Of a DNA stretch of 64,000 bases, positions 31,010 through 44,034 are shown in pieces; position 1 is the stretch's first letter; every line of letters begins with the position of its first letter. Source of the stretch: Selaginella moellendorffii (Eukaryota > Streptophyta > Lycopodiopsida > Selaginellales > Selaginellaceae); contig NW_003314277.1 of the NCBI RefSeq assembly GCF_000143415.4, forward strand, positions 2,282,633 through 2,346,632. The letters are read 5' to 3'. A program made the position numbers and the translations under genes. The notes under the pieces are model-generated. The model was not told the DNA's origin and made no database searches. It saw only the letters and a program-made list of their open reading frames with translations.

Positions 31010-31450
31010 ATCTCAAAAGAAGATAAAGCATTCTGCATAATTTATCCAGTGTAGGTTGGTTACAGGAGATTTGTTATTTCTGTTTCAATACATACAATAT
31101 GTGATAAACAATTTGATTATTGCATATGGATCAAGAATTATATGTGTATTTACATTTGATTGTAAATTTGATAATTTATTATTAAAAGTATTTGTGTTTC
31201 TGTCTTTTGGTTTTTGTTTATAATTGTTTTTGTATTTATTAATGTGGATTTTATTGTAGTTTTATATTGCTCATATGTTATTCATATTATTGTTAAATAT
31301 TCATCAAACTCTAAATTTTCTAGATTTACAGTTTTATCTTCTAGTATTGTTTTTATTTTTTTGTAAATTATTACATAAGAATTTTTTTCATGTTTTGTAA
31401 TGACTTTGATAGGGTCTAAGATTTTTATTTGTGGCATTGGAGGGATTGGG
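31010..31450 (-). mobile_element. Remnant of a Helitron-like N-terminal domain, minus strand
   Basis: Minus-strand translation gives KILDPIKVITKHE, then NLENLEFDEYLTII and, after AT-rich decay, IILDPYAIIKLFITYCMY. This resembles the DPYA..Y...Y block of Helitron-like replicase/helicase proteins. Short and heavily decayed. Confidence 0.35.
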
Positions 31451-31689
31451 TGATATACCTTCCACTAATTTAGTGAATACTACTAAAGCTCATATTATTA
31501 ACCATGTAGTTGTACTCATTGCTACATCATTTGTCCAGCTAATATGAGAATATTCAAGATTCACTCAAAGCACCATGTTTGAGTTTATAAGACTTGTTGG
31601 AAAGATGTGTTTTTGGTTCATTGGCAAAAGAATAGTATTCCATATGCTCATGCAATTGCAACTATCATATTTCATAGGGAATGAGTGCA

Positions 31690-33125
31690 ATCCTACACTC
31701 ATCCTTACTACTTACACAAGGCTTATTGTGGGGTATATATAAGTGTTATATATCCCTTTAATTTAAAGGGCTTTTGCAAGGATAATATTATAGCATACAT
31801 GGTTTTCACTTTTTACTCTATGATGTTTACCATAGAATAACCATGAAATGGAACTTTAACCCTTGGACACATGGGCCAATGGCAGCAAGGTAGAACTTAA
31901 ATTCAGAGCCTTGGGCCACTGAATGAAGAGATGGAGCTAAATTCCTAAGCATATACTAAGGAGTATAAGAAACTAGAGCACAAAACATCTCCCAATCATA
32001 TAGGTTAAGGAGCAAAGGGATAGGAGTCTGGAGTGATTCCTGAGTGTATAGCTTAAGGAGCGAAGGACATGATCATGGAGTGATGTTAGAGTAGTCCTAG
32101 AGCATCTAGCATCATAATACTAAGACTAATATGCAAAACAGAGTCAAACAAAGTCTAGTGCTATTTTAGTATACCAATAACCTAATGCAAGGATATAAGT
32201 ACTACAAAGATAGACACACAAATAGGAGCTAGACTATGCCTCAAGTTAACTTATTCATTATCCTTAGTATACATTTGAAACCCCCCATAAATAAGCGCTA
32301 GACTATGCCTTAGGTTAGCCATGCCTAACTTATTCACTATCCTTACTATACATTTGAAACCCCCCATAAATGGGAGCTAGACTGGTTAGCCATGTTTGAC
32401 TTATTCACTATCCCTATTATACATTTGGAGAACGAGAATGAAAGATATTGGTCATGAAAAGAGGGCTTTCCATTATGAATGATGTTATCAAATTGGCATA
32501 GCTATCATGAATGTGACTACAGGTATCAAAAATTATATGTTAGTGAGTCCTTTAAGATATTCTTCTTTTACTATTACAATAGCAAAAGATTAATATTACT
32601 AGTTCCCTTTATCAATCTTTGCCCAAGCTAGTTGAGAAACTAGTTACCACATGTCTACTAGCACTAAGGAAATAGATTTTAAATTATCATTTAATCAAGT
32701 AATTTTGACACAATGATGAGAAATTGTTAGCTTACACTTATTAGTGTTGGGGAATATTGAGCTTAATCCTTCAATATTTGCTAAATGATATCTTATCATG
32801 TCCACTAAGACTCCCTCACTATCATACCCCATGTGTTAGTTTTGTTTGATCCTATTATTATTTATGGAAAATGTCTAAATTTGCTGATGAGGCATATTTA
32901 TAGAATGTAGAGATTGTTCTAAACATAATAATGTTATCCTTGCTGTTAAGGGAAAAAAGAAAACTCTAAATTTCATTTCTCCATGGTAAGACTTTAAATG
33001 ATTTTCTCCATGAGTTATGCCTTGTACTCTACTGGGTGTTCTCTAGGATCCATTGGTTAATCACTAAGTATTGTCCACTCATGAAATCTTTGCCATACGC
33101 TTCTTTAGAGGGATTTTGTGGAATA
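31690..33125. repeat. Old decayed copy of the composite LTR repeat also seen at 57.1-58.2 kb
   Basis: 31780-32440 aligns with 49560-49758 plus 57135-57480 (CTTGGGCCACTGAA, GGAGCAAAGGGATAGGAG, AACAGAGTCAAA). 32500-32960 aligns with 57520-57960 (GAATGTGACT.CAGGTATC, TAATATT.CTAG..CCTTTAT). CG-containing words of the younger copy read TG/CA here, consistent with age and methyl-cytosine decay. Confidence 0.6.
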
Positions 33126-33720
33126 TTGTAAAATTAGAAGATAAACCTTAGACTAGAATCACTCCATCCATACTCTAATGCCTCATATTTTATGTTTTAT
33201 TGTTGATATCATAGAATATTAGTGTATTGAAGGTGGTAGATTTAAATGACCATTGTTGAATGCATATGTTGTACAAGAAAAAAAATTTAAATGGTGGCAG
33301 AAATTTTTGTAAGGTTGGAGGGTATACTTAAATGTAGAAGGTATATAACAAATCATTTTATAAAGGTGGTGGAAAATAAGTTTTAGATAGAGTAAAATGG
33401 ATGGATAATAGGACAAATATAAGATATAAAAATAAGAGAGTAGTTGTGAAAGGATTTGGTTTAACTTCAAATATCAGGTCATAGAGAAAAGGTGGTTATA
33501 GAATAGTAAAGTGGTAAGGGTAGAGGTATAGAGGAATGGTTTTGTATATACATATCTTGTACATATATATACCTCAACTTTGAGTATGGCATTTTTTGTT
33601 GAAAATTTTTCTTGTCACATAATCCCATCCAAACAAGCCCTTTGGTTATAAGCCATGCAAGTTGTTTACAACCCAATGGTAGTGTTGTTTTATAGTTGAA
33701 CATGGAACATTTTCAGTCTA
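33126..33720. other. AT-rich, no feature recognised
   Basis: Only short ORFs with biased composition. Confidence 0.4.
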
Positions 33721-34740
33721 TATCCATTTAATTGGGTGTCATATTGTTCTCTATCAAAATCTGCTAGCAAGTATAATCCATTATTGTGATCTGATATGGG
33801 CCACCCTATCGCGGAAGAAACTTTTTTGTGAATGTTTTATCAATCCTGCTATCATACTTCATAACTAAATCACTAACTTGAAAAGCCTTTACACATTTCT
33901 TATCAAATTTGTGCTTTTGTTGCTACTAAACTGCTTCCATATGTTGACAAGCTTGACATTGATTCTTATCCATCCCCTTAAGTTGAATGAGCTTTAATTG
34001 CAAGTCCTCATTATCAATGCTTCAACATTAGTTGTAAAATTAGGATCTCCAACTCAATTAGAAATATAACTTCTATCCCATAAACTAGCTAGAAAAGAGT
34101 GAAGTTGTTGTTACCTTATGTGTAGTTTTATAAATTTATAATACTGTCATCAGTCATTTGTCCCAATTTTTCTTCTTCTCAATAGTTAGTTTTCCTAGAA
34201 TGTTGCACAATACATTATTTATTCCCTCCACCAACTTGTTAGCTTGTGGATAGTATGATATTGACTGTCAATATTTTATTGATAGCTTTTTCATTAGTGT
34301 TTTAACCACCTCATTGCAAATTGGTCAGTGACAATCTCTAACAAGCAACCAAACCTTGTGCATATAATTTGGACAAGAAAATTTACCAAAAAACTTCTTT
34401 TGTGTTAGTTTTAGTTGTTACTACTTCAGCCCACTCAGTAAGGTAGTCTATTGCCACCAAAATAAATATTTTTTAACTTAATGCCATCAGAACTGATCCT
34501 ATAAAATCTATCCTCCATTTCTCAAATGGTTATGTCGACAAAATTGGATGAAGACTTCATGGTTGAAGGATTCTTCTTTCAAAAGCTTGACAAATGTGAT
34601 ATGACTTGCACCATTCCTTCACATCCTAGAATATTGTTGGTCAGAAAATATCCTACATTCACAATCTTCTTGGCCATATAATTATGGAAGAATTGTCCAA
34701 TGTTGTTTCATCTAATTCAATAAAGTTGATCACTTGTTAG
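33721..34740 (-). mobile_element. Decayed gypsy pol (integrase) remnant, minus strand
   Basis: At 34530-34430 the minus strand reads PFEKWRIDFIGSV then ILVAIDYLTEWAEVVTTKT, the integrase core around its first catalytic Asp. Stops are frequent and the rest of pol is barely traceable. Confidence 0.55.
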
Positions 34741-34779
34741 TGAAACGAATAGGAGTGTGAACCCTAGGCCAACCTCCCA

Positions 34780-37680
34780 AACCTTAAGGCGTTACGGCCT
34801 TAAATCCCACAGGCCATGGAATATTCTTGGAATATTCCTGTGGTTCATGTCATTCTCCCCTCCCTCATGACCCAGCTACATACGGCAGCCTCGAGAAGCT
34901 AAACAAGCCTCACATGAAGGGAGTCCAAGGCAATACAGCCATAGAGGAAAGATGTGCAAACGGCAACATCAACATCGCGACAAACGGCCACGAAAGAAAG
35001 AAAGCAATATGGCTTTCTCACATGACAATACGGTCATGGAAACAAGAGAATGAGAATAGAACAAACAACTCAAATCACATAGTAATATGGCTATAGAACT
35101 CAATTCTCCCCTTCTTCAGGAATGTCATCCAAGTCATAACCAAAACTCGGAAACACTCTCTTCATGTTATCCTCAGTTTCCCATGTAGCTTCGTCCATGG
35201 AATAACCATTCCACTGAACTAACAACTCCCTAGTTGTCTTTTTGCATGTTTTCACCAATCTTTGAGCAAGAATATTGGCCAGACTAGCTTTCTCTGCATC
35301 AATCTCTGGAACCTGGATGATGGACTGATTCATGATATCACTAGAGTGCAAACACACTTTAAGCTTGCTCACATGGAATATTTGATGAATCTTCAAACTA
35401 ACTAGCAAGTCCAAAGTGTATGCAAGATCCCCCACACGCTATAAAATTGTCCAAGGCCCACAATACTGTGGAGACAACTTAGCATTGCCACTTCCTTTTA
35501 GAGATTGTTGTGCATCCGACAACTTAAGGAAAACTTTGTCACCAACTTTGTACTCTTGATGACAACGATGCTCATTAGCCAATCTTTTGTCTCGCTCTTG
35601 AGCTTGCGTCATGTTCAATTTTGCCAACTCAAGCTTGTCTTGCATATCCTCTAGGAAATCACAAGCATGAGGAACCCGAACTAAAGCCAAATTTAAACTC
35701 ATAGGAGACCTAGGCTCATAGCCATACATCGCCATAAAGGGAGACATGCCAATAGCCAATTGATGAGCGCTATTGTGAGCAAACTAAAGCAAAGGCAAGT
35801 ACTTCTCCCATACTCTCTGTCAAGTCAAATTTCCCACAAAAGACCTTAGCATATCTTCTAATAGCTGATTCATGCGCTCTGTCTACCCATCAGATTGTGG
35901 ATGCTCACCACTACTCATGCTCAGCTTAGTCTCTAGCTTCTCAAAAACTGTTTGCCAAAATTTGGATGTAAACTTGGGATCCCGATCACTCACAATGTCA
36001 CTCGGCAAACTAAATAACCAGTCTACAAACAACTAAGCAAGTTCATAAGCTTTTATCGTCATTTTCATAGGGAAGAAGTGAGCCATCTTCGTCAAACGAT
36101 CCACAACAACCCAAATAACATCATTTTCTTGAAAGGTTTTGGGCAAACCAGTGATAAAGTCCATCGAGATGTTATCCCACTTATTCTCGAGTACATATAA
36201 AAGATGATAGAGGCTAGCAAACTTCTGATGATCAACTTTGACTGCTTGGTAGGTCAAACAACCACGTATGTACTTCTCAACATCTGACTTCATCCCAGGC
36301 CAAAAAAAATGCCTCTTCACCAACATATATGTTCTCAATACCCCCGGATGCCTAACACTTGGCACATCATGACACTTAACCAAAATCCATTTGATGAGTT
36401 TGTCAACACGAGGAACCACTAAACATCCCTTCTTCACTAGAATTCCATCTCGTATTTTGAATAACGCAAACTTGTCACCCTTCAAATCTGTAAAGGCGTC
36501 CCTCAACAAAACCTTCGCGCGAATATTAGTGATAAAGGAGTCGAAGTCAACAAACTCCTTAAGCTCATCCAAGAAATCATTGGATAGCTTCACAAATGAG
36601 ATAGAATTTACCATCCTAGATAATGCATCAGCCATCTTATTGTCATCTCCATGCTTGTACCGGATCTTAACAAACATTTCCTATAAGAACTCTTGCCAAC
36701 GAGCAAAGTAGCCTCGAAAATCCACATTTGGAGAGACTAATGATCTAAATCTACATAGAAGTCCGATCCATAATGTTGCCATTCTTGAGTAGGTCAATTC
36801 CACTGTGTGGTATCAAACTTGTAGCTCATGAATGCGAGAGAATGCCTAACTTGAAGCAATACAGCCCCAAAAGCACTATCACTCACATCATTGCCTATAA
36901 TTTCCACCACAATCATTATATCGTTTCCACCACAATTTCTCTGGATTTAGGCAACCTTTTGACATCTAGCCTTTCAAATGCTATTTGTACTTTTTCCAGA
37001 TGAGTTGCTCAATTGTTGTATATACAAAAGTCATCAAGGTACACTCTGATAAATTTGCCAAGGTAGGGGTCAAAGATTTTGTTTATCAGTCATTGAATGT
37101 TGTTGGTGCATTTGTGAGCCTAAATGGCATCACTCTATATGCAAAAGTTCCTTAAGGAGTGGTGAATGTTGTTTTCAATTGATTCTCCTCCTTGATTTGA
37201 ACTTGAAAATATCTAGAGTATCATCACAAAATGTGTACCACTCATGCTTTGGTACTTCATCAAAGATCTCATTCATGAATGGGATGGGATGATAATCACG
37301 TTGTATAACATCATTCAACTTTTTATAGTTGATACATACTCTCCATTTCCTTCCTTGCTTTAGTGCAACAAATGACACCCAATCTGAATTCTCCACTTCA
37401 AATATGAAGTTAGCTTTGATCAACTTCATTGACAATATTAAATTTTAGAGGTCCTAACCTGTATAGCTTTTGAGCCACTAGCTTTGCTCCTTGCTTGATT
37501 AGAATCTCATGTTCCACTATATCCATTTGCCGTAGCTCCTCATAAGAGTTTATGAAAAGCTTTGGGAACTTCTTCAACATCACTATATAGCTTTTATGTT
37601 CACTCCTAGAAAGCTCTACTCCTGCAAGCATCTTTTCTAACTGAGCATAAGAGCTGTGTTTGTCTATATTTTCCTGCAAA
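34780..37680 (-). mobile_element. Truncated, broken Ty3/gypsy chromovirus (minus strand)
   Basis: Minus-strand order, 5' to 3': protease-RT linker (37679-37410); RT with WRVCINYKKLND (37400-37300) and VYLDDF (37055-37025); RNase H tail GDDNKMADALSRM (about 36650); integrase HHCC zinc finger (HDVPSVRHPG, then CLTYQ) and core ISMDFITGLPK (36500-36150); and a C-terminal chromodomain (LLVQWNGYSMDEATWE) ending at 35100. Frameshifts and stops interrupt it. A pyrimidine-rich plus-strand tract at 34853-34866 could be the polypurine tract of the minus strand. No gag or matching LTR pair was found. Confidence 0.75.
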
Positions 37681-38000
37681 AAGTGATCTCCTTTCTCAAT
37701 GCTAGAAAAAAATTCTACGTTGACAAGAATATTTTAAGAATCTTCTGGCATACTAAGGAATATTCTGTCAAGATTTTAGTGGCAATATTTTTCTTAAATA
37801 GGTATTTTAAAAAAATTATTAATTTTAATAATATTTAGTAAACTACCAGTATCTAATCTTAGGTGCTATTTAATTGAGGTTTTACCTTATCAACTTGTAT
37901 TTTAATATTTGAATAATTAGTATTTATAAATACTAATTCAATCTTGTTAAAGTCTGTACTCTAGATTATCCTCAGAATATTCTATTTAGGGCAAGGTTGC
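37681..38000. other. AT-rich, no feature recognised
   Basis: No coding or repeat structure is identified. Confidence 0.4.
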
Positions 38001-38002
38001 AA

Positions 38003-38900
38003 TGGTCGACATTGAAGTGAAGGCCGAAGGAGGAATTCAGTATGCCAGAGCAGAGAGGGATCACTTGGAGCACGTAGCGTTCATTGTGAGCAAGTAAATC
38101 TGTGAACGTATTGGCCTGACTTTTTACTTTTCAGCACAAGATCAAGAGTTGTGAATTAGGCGAAGGGAAAGCGGTAACCGTTGTTCGCATGCACGAGGCA
38201 CAGTGGAGTGTGCACAGAGGTGGGCGAAGACTAGTTTTTCTACTACAGTACAGATCAAGTTTAATCTCTGGCTTGCCTCAGAAACAATCCCTTTCATGGA
38301 GGAGAATTGCTACAGACTTGGAAAGCTCTTGGAGGAATCCTTGAAGCGCTATGGCTTTTCCAAGGAAGCGATCGAGGTGGCCTTTCAAATGCAAGTCGCC
38401 GGGTTATTTCTTATTTCATTTCGTTGGCGTCATAGGCAAAGTTGCTATCCAAGATTGAGGTTTTCTGTTTCCCAGTATCGCCTGTGCTGGCCTTTCCTTA
38501 CAACTACGTTGGTTGTGATCAAGGGAGATGAGGCTTTGGTCGCTGGTGGAGGTGCGTTTTGCAAGCAAGAAAGAGGTGTGTACATGCCTTCTAGCTCAAC
38601 ATTGTAAAGGTGGTAATCTCTTGCTTGAAACAGGAATTCGTTGTCAACCAAAAGGGCCTAAACGTCAAGGACCAGCACACGATCATCGTGGACAAAGTAT
38701 AACTGTACACTTATATCACATACCCTGGCTGACTGTGGCTTGTCTAGGTGGATCTTTCGAATAAGCAGGTTATTCTGTTAGTGCCGCAAAAATTGCACAA
38801 GTAGGAAGCTTGGACCAGGTTTTTATTTTTTCTTTCTGATCTTTTCTCTTTCATTTCAGGAATGCCCTGAAGGGCTCATTTAGCAGGCTGACCACAAGAC
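38003..38900 (+). pseudogene. Broken or unresolved multi-exon gene of unknown family
   Basis: Several protein-like exons are visible: MVDIEVKAEGGIQYARAERD (38003-38092); FNLWLASETIPFMEENCYRL and LLEESLKRYGFSKEAIEVAFQ (38260-38395); EFVVNQKGLN and DQHTIIVDK (38634-38697); then VDLSNKQVILLVPQKL (38750-38797). GT and AG dimers surround most of them at about 50-80 bp. I could not join all exons in phase and do not recognise the family. It may be functional with unusual exons, or decayed. Confidence 0.35.
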
Positions 38901-39852
38901 ATGTAAGTTTTTTCTTTCTTCCTTCTTCATGACGCTATTTCTCTCGCAGCCAGCAAATTTATCGGCAATAGCCAAGGGAGTAGTGGCCATGGATAGTCTG
39001 GCAAGGGAAAGCGTGGCCATGGCAATAAGCAAGTTGTCCTAGTACTTTGTTTCATTTGTGGTGGCCAAAACTCTAGGCTACGAGACCCTGGAAGTTTATT
39101 AAGGGGACCATGAGAGAGTGAGGTAGGTTAGGTCCCATGCTCAATCTTTGTGTGTTTAGTTCATATACCAATGTTTAGGTTAATTTCAATGTTGCTTCAG
39201 CTCTAAATCAACTTCCCATGATCGGTTCGACACTTTTTGAACATCATGGATATGCACCTCCCACATTCCCTTGGTGGCTGGCCACTAGGACTTCCCTCTT
39301 CCAATGGAAGTTCTGCTAATGTTTTGGCTCCACACCAGCCATTCTTTCAGACCTCATCAGAAGCTCCGCTCTTCACCAAGTCCTTGGCAGCCTGCAATCT
39401 CACTGATGGGAGGCTCCAAATGGTCACCAAACTTGGGTTGGCCCCAGGACCAATTTTTCAAGGAAGCTCAATCAATCCAGTGGCAAGGGAAGGATAGACT
39501 CACGATTGAAGAGTATCGAGGGGAAAACGATCAGCAAAAGCTACAAGAATGGCTATGAAAACTTAGATCATTGGTTTGTGTATAGAGGCCACCGAATACT
39601 CACAAGGTGGCATTTTCAGTGCTAGACCTTAAAGGCCTGGCTTCAGAATAGTTTAGCTTGGAACAGAGGGGCAAGCTTCCAGGATGGGAGGAATTCAACA
39701 TAGCAGTTCATCACCATGTCTGTTGGAGAGCTGCCATTGAACAAGTTGAAGGGCCAAATGCTGTAGGAATTCAATGAACAATGGCTGAAGGTAAGGTATG
39801 AAGTCACTGGAATTCCAAAGGGGGCTCTCCTTCAGCACTATCTGGCATTGCA
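38901..39852. other. Possible retrotransposon gag debris before the gap
   Basis: 39490-39780 has gag-like words (LGLAPGPIFQ, LEQRGKLPGWEEFN) with stops. Assignment is weak. Confidence 0.25.
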
Positions 39853-39992
39853 NNNNNNNNNNNNNNNNNNNNNNNNNNNNNNNNNNNNNNNNNNNNNNNN
39901 NNNNNNNNNNNNNNNNNNNNNNNNNNNNNNNNNNNNNNNNNNNNNNNNNNNNNNNNNNNNNNNNNNNNNNNNNNNNNNNNNNNNNNNNNNNN
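39853..39992. other. Assembly gap (140 N)
   Basis: Run of N. Open frames crossing it are meaningless. Confidence 0.99.
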
Positions 39993-40739
39993 AAGCGACT
40001 TTGACACTGAAAGCTCATCATACTTTTCTTATCCTTTAAAGAGTATAGTCTTTCCAATTTAAAGACTCATTAAACTACTTTTGGTGGTTCTTTCCCTTTA
40101 TTTGGTTTATTTTTCACTAAATTTGTTAAAGATGTCTTCTCTATCTCAATCTAACTATTCATTCCTGAGTATCCTTAGTTTTTATCAACATAACCATCAC
40201 ACTTTGAAGCTTTTAGTTTTGACTTCTTGAAGTTAATTTCCTGGATATTTTCGACACCTTGTATTGCATACATTATGTAACTCCACTTTCCCATTCTAAA
40301 TTTTTTTACTTGAATCCTCTATTTTATTTCGTGCCACTTTAAACACTAAGTTCCATTTATCCATAGTTTGTGCTAGCATAGCTGCTCCCTCCCTTAGAAC
40401 TTTCATTTTTGCCAAATTAAGCATTTGGGGAATCTATTTTTAGAAACATATTTCTTTTCTCATAATCTATTAATATCCAACACATAAGTGTTCCTCACTT
40501 AACATTGCTATTTGGATTCCTTCTAATGATTTCCATGGCCTATTCTTGGCCACTAATTTTTTGCTCTTACCTTTTAATTGTTGTATTAAGCAATATAGAA
40601 TCATTATCTTCATTCTCGAGGCATCTTTTCAGTTCCATAACAAAAGCTCTTGCTTTACCAAATCCAAAGGGTGTTCACCCCTAATAAGTCTTTTACATTT
40701 TTTGCTTTGGGCTTTACTCACAGCCCAACTTTGTGACCC
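39993..40739. other. AT-rich, no feature recognised
   Basis: Short ORFs only. Confidence 0.4.
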
Positions 40740-41290
40740 TCCCATGGGATTGAATGAAAGTACGGAGCTAAATTCCTAAGCATAGAGCCAAGGAGTGACT
40801 AAATTAGACCATGGAGCAACTCCCGAGCATACAGCCCAAGGAGCAAAGGGATAGGAGCACGGAGCGACTTGGAACAGTCTTAAATAAACACTTTTCATAA
40901 ATATGAAATGAAATTAACACAAAGGGCATGATAGCGAAAGTGTTTAGCAAACACGGTAAACTATTATTTAGCGAGTATTAAGGGACTAAGCTCAATATCA
41001 TAGGAGTTCCCAACACTAGCAAGTGCAAGTCAACATCATGAGTTTCTCATCACTGTGTCAAGTCTATTTGACAAATGACAATTTAGAATTTCCTTCCTTA
41101 GTACCCTTTCAGTCTAAGTGCATATGTGATGAATAGTTTCTTAATTAGCTTAGGTAGAGACTGATAAAGGATTTAGCAATACCGACCTCTTGCTGTCGTG
41201 GCAATAAAGAAAGAATATTTGAAAGGACTAGTCAATAGGTAACTTTCGATACCTGAAGTTACATTCATGATAGCGATGATAATATAGTGA
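40740..41290. repeat. Decayed partial LTR of the same family as 49.8-50.7 kb
   Basis: Matches 50330-50690 and 57150-57240: GGAGCAACTC..GAGCA.ACAGCCCAAGG, then GGGCATGATAGCGA and AGTGCAAGTCAA, ending near TTTCGATACCTGAAG. Confidence 0.55.
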
Positions 41291-42193
41291 TCCTCCACAA
41301 CACTATAATCAGTTCATATGGTTCTGTTCAACAGAAGTTATGCACATATGGTCTGTTGTAGCATAGATTATCCAAAAATTAGAACATGTACCATGTACTT
41401 GGCCAATTGAAAAAAGGGTGAACTTGATAAATTTGGAGCTTCAAGCTTTGGTTGAAACAAGCTTTAAATTTGAAGAGAACACTTTACACCCACAACCACA
41501 AGTTTAACCTTAACATTATTCTCAAGAAGTTCTAAAAACAAAAAATAACAAAAGTGTGAAGATTATAAATACTTGGTCAAAGGAAACAAAGACAACATAC
41601 TCAAAAGCATTATAGTTGAAGGTGAAAGTTAAGAGTGTCAACATCAAGTAACAATATTATCATCATGAGTATACAATTCTCAATTAAAGAACTAATAGTA
41701 TAAACGAGAAGGTTTACAAGATCACAATCAACTAATTCCCAAATTGCATTTGCACATATGTCTTTCAATGTCAAGCTTTTGATAAATCTTTCATTCCTTG
41801 CAAGCACATATATTTTGTATATTGTATATTTCTTGGGATGGATCCAAATGTTAAACTTTGGCTTCATCGTCTTGCAATGTTTGAATATGAGGTGTTTATG
41901 ACATTGAAAAAGAATTAGAAATTGGTATTGTATTTGATTTTAATAGAAGATAAAGAAATTTTTATTTATAAATTACATCTAAAAAAATATATAGCATTTC
42001 TTATAATAGGGATTTTATGTAATAATAATAAATTTAAAGTTTCCAAGATTATTGAGTAGATCACTCGAAGGCAAATGCCCCAAAAGCAAACAAATTTACT
42101 CTTCAAGGACTTGATCTCATACCTGTTGAGCTCCATGATCACCCTGAGCAGCTGCTGCTGGGTCGAGAAGCTCAACAAATCTCATTTACCCCC
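41291..42193. other. AT-rich, no gene supported
   Basis: ORFs at 41610-41867 and 41966-42178 (minus) lack motifs, although 42130-42180 may be an exon continuing the fragment at 42194-42391. Confidence 0.35.
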
Positions 42194-42391
42194 TCAGTTT
42201 TGCCAAGAAGACAATGTCTTGTTCCTCCAAAGGACAAGTGCTGATTCTTGCAGCTTCTGCCACAAAGCTTGCTGCAACACAAACGCAGGGATCTGCATAG
42301 CAAGAAGACTGAGCACATCCAGGCCTGCATTTCCGCTCCTCAAGTGTTGTCCATGCACAGCGAATCTTGCCACATCCAGGAGCTCCACCAT
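42194..42391 (-). pseudogene. Unrecognised coding-like fragment
   Basis: The minus frame MVELLDVARFAVHGQHLRSG, AGLDVLSLLAMQIPAFVLQQAL, LQESALVLWRNK has protein-like composition and a preceding in-frame EL. Family not recognised. Confidence 0.25.
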
Positions 42392-42780
42392 TAGCTCATA
42401 GTTACTGCCAAACTTCCTAACGTTGCATACATACGTGTTACAAACGGCATTATGAATGACAAATTTTCATCTGAACGCAACGTGTGAACCGAATGTGAAA
42501 ATTTCCCTAAAGAAAGTGGAAAGAAATCTTTAAAACTTGAAACTTGAACCTTCACCTTCAATAGAATGAAGCTCCCACAAAGGTTCTTTCCTCTTGCCTC
42601 CTCTACGTGGAGGCATAATGGATGATAAACCTAGCTTAATGGTAAACTTAATTTAAATTTATGGAAAGATTCGGAATCTTTAAAAGAGTTCGTTTTGAAC
42701 GTGACTCGAACCCGCACGTGTGTTACTAACGCGACGTTACGAACGCGTTACTAAATTTTCACCCAAACCCATTAATTGGT
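42392..42780. other. Unassigned spacer
   Basis: Nothing recognised. Confidence 0.35.
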
Positions 42781-42786
42781 AACTAT

Positions 42787-42957
42787 GCATTAACTCATAC
42801 GAGGCTGAAGTTCAAGATCCGGGGTGGATGCGCCCTCTCGGTGGATGCGCCCAAGGCTGTTCTTGCCTTTCTAGAAGATCAGTACTTGCCGGACGAGTAT
42901 CTTCTGGCCGAAGTCATCGCAGATTTATATGACACAAATATGGTTCACGTGTGAATT
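42787..42957 (+). pseudogene. Orphan exon-like fragment beside the pol kappa pseudogene
   Basis: A plus frame reads LKFKIRGGCALSVDAPKAV, LAFLEDQYLPDEYLL and AEVIADLYDTN, then a TGA. It has compact, natural codon and residue use. The family is not recognised and it has no counterpart next to the intact pol kappa gene. Confidence 0.3.
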
Positions 42958-42982
42958 CCCTGTAATGCGTGTATTTTCCAAA

Positions 42983-43710
42983 TGTTTATCAATACCACGT
43001 CTGGACACAGTTTGCAGGCTATGAAACCCGGCATTGCAGCACGCACTCCAAACTTTCAAGGCGGTGGAAAAATAATACAGAGATACTCTCAGAAAGTGCT
43101 TCATAGTTTACATTGCAAATCATCGACAAGCAGCCATAGGCTTGCTGGACAAGGAAAGATCTTCGACAGAGGCATAAAACGCATCCATATCGCATCCAAG
43201 TTTTGTCGAGATTTTGGCTCGCCTCTAGCTCGAGAATTCGATCTCTTTTTGATGTTAAAACAAAGCCAGAGAAAGGAAAAGAAAAAAAATGTAAAGAAAG
43301 AACTCTAGTCGTGCTGATTTTTGCAGCCTGTTCTCTGAATTTCTCGATCATCTGCGTCTTTGCGCTGCTCGTTCTCGAAATACCGGGATCCTTTGCTCAT
43401 CTTGTAAACAATCTTCTGGACTTTTCCTTGTCCACACCACTCATTCCTGACTCCCGAGGTCGTGAGGCCCAGGATTTCTCCTCCTGGAGCAGCACGCCGG
43501 ATGGATCTATGCTGCTGCCGTCCTGTGACGCTCCCGACACACACACACACACACACACTCAAGCATAAAGAATGTGGGAAAATACCGTGTCGTACGGCTC
43601 CGATTCCGACCAGCTCCCCGCTTGATCCTCGCCTTGAGCTTGAGGCGCCATTCTTCCATCGCTGGAATCGCAGTGGGGAGGCTCACCACTGATCCCTCGC
43701 CATCGGCTTT
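42983..43710 (-). pseudogene. DNA polymerase kappa pseudogene (exons 1-4 only)
   Basis: The minus strand carries homologues of pol kappa exon 1 ([13 protein letters not shown] region, 43690-43570), exon 2 (EKVQK then [16 protein letters not shown], 43440-43340), exon 3 ([27 protein letters not shown], 43245-43105) and exon 4 ([17 protein letters not shown], 43060-43010). The catalytic [12 protein letters not shown] block is frameshifted, MSKG has become interrupted, and nothing of exons 5-13 is present. A (CA)n run (43539-43558) occupies the exon 1-2 intron. Confidence 0.85.
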
Positions 43711-43956
43711 GAACATAAACAGTGAAACTACGGCCAAGGGTTTATTTTGCCGTACAAGAAATTCATAGAAGATTCTGCCTTTTGACGGCAGATAGAATAT
43801 ACCGGTCGGGTTTAGGGTTTTTGGCGAATGGGCATACTCCAGCCTCGCATTTCCTTCAAAAATCTTTGAACCGCAGCGCTGCAGCAAAGGCTGATCCGTA
43901 GGAAGCGTGCTTCTGCCCCAGCACATTCTGCTACTGCGTCTCCTGTAAGTACATCT

Positions 43957-43972
43957 CTCTCTCTCTCTCTCT
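43957..43972 (+). repeat. (CT)n microsatellite
   Basis: About eight CT units in the likely 5' region or first intron of the divergent unknown gene, directly after a GTAAGT. Confidence 0.6.
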
Positions 43973-44034
43973 GTGCTTGTCGAGATTTCTCATCGCGTTT
44001 TGATTGATAAGGTCGTCCCCCAAACGTTGGGCGT

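Noticed and set aside
39695-40057. ORFs crossing the N run
   Set aside because: They are artefacts of undetermined bases.
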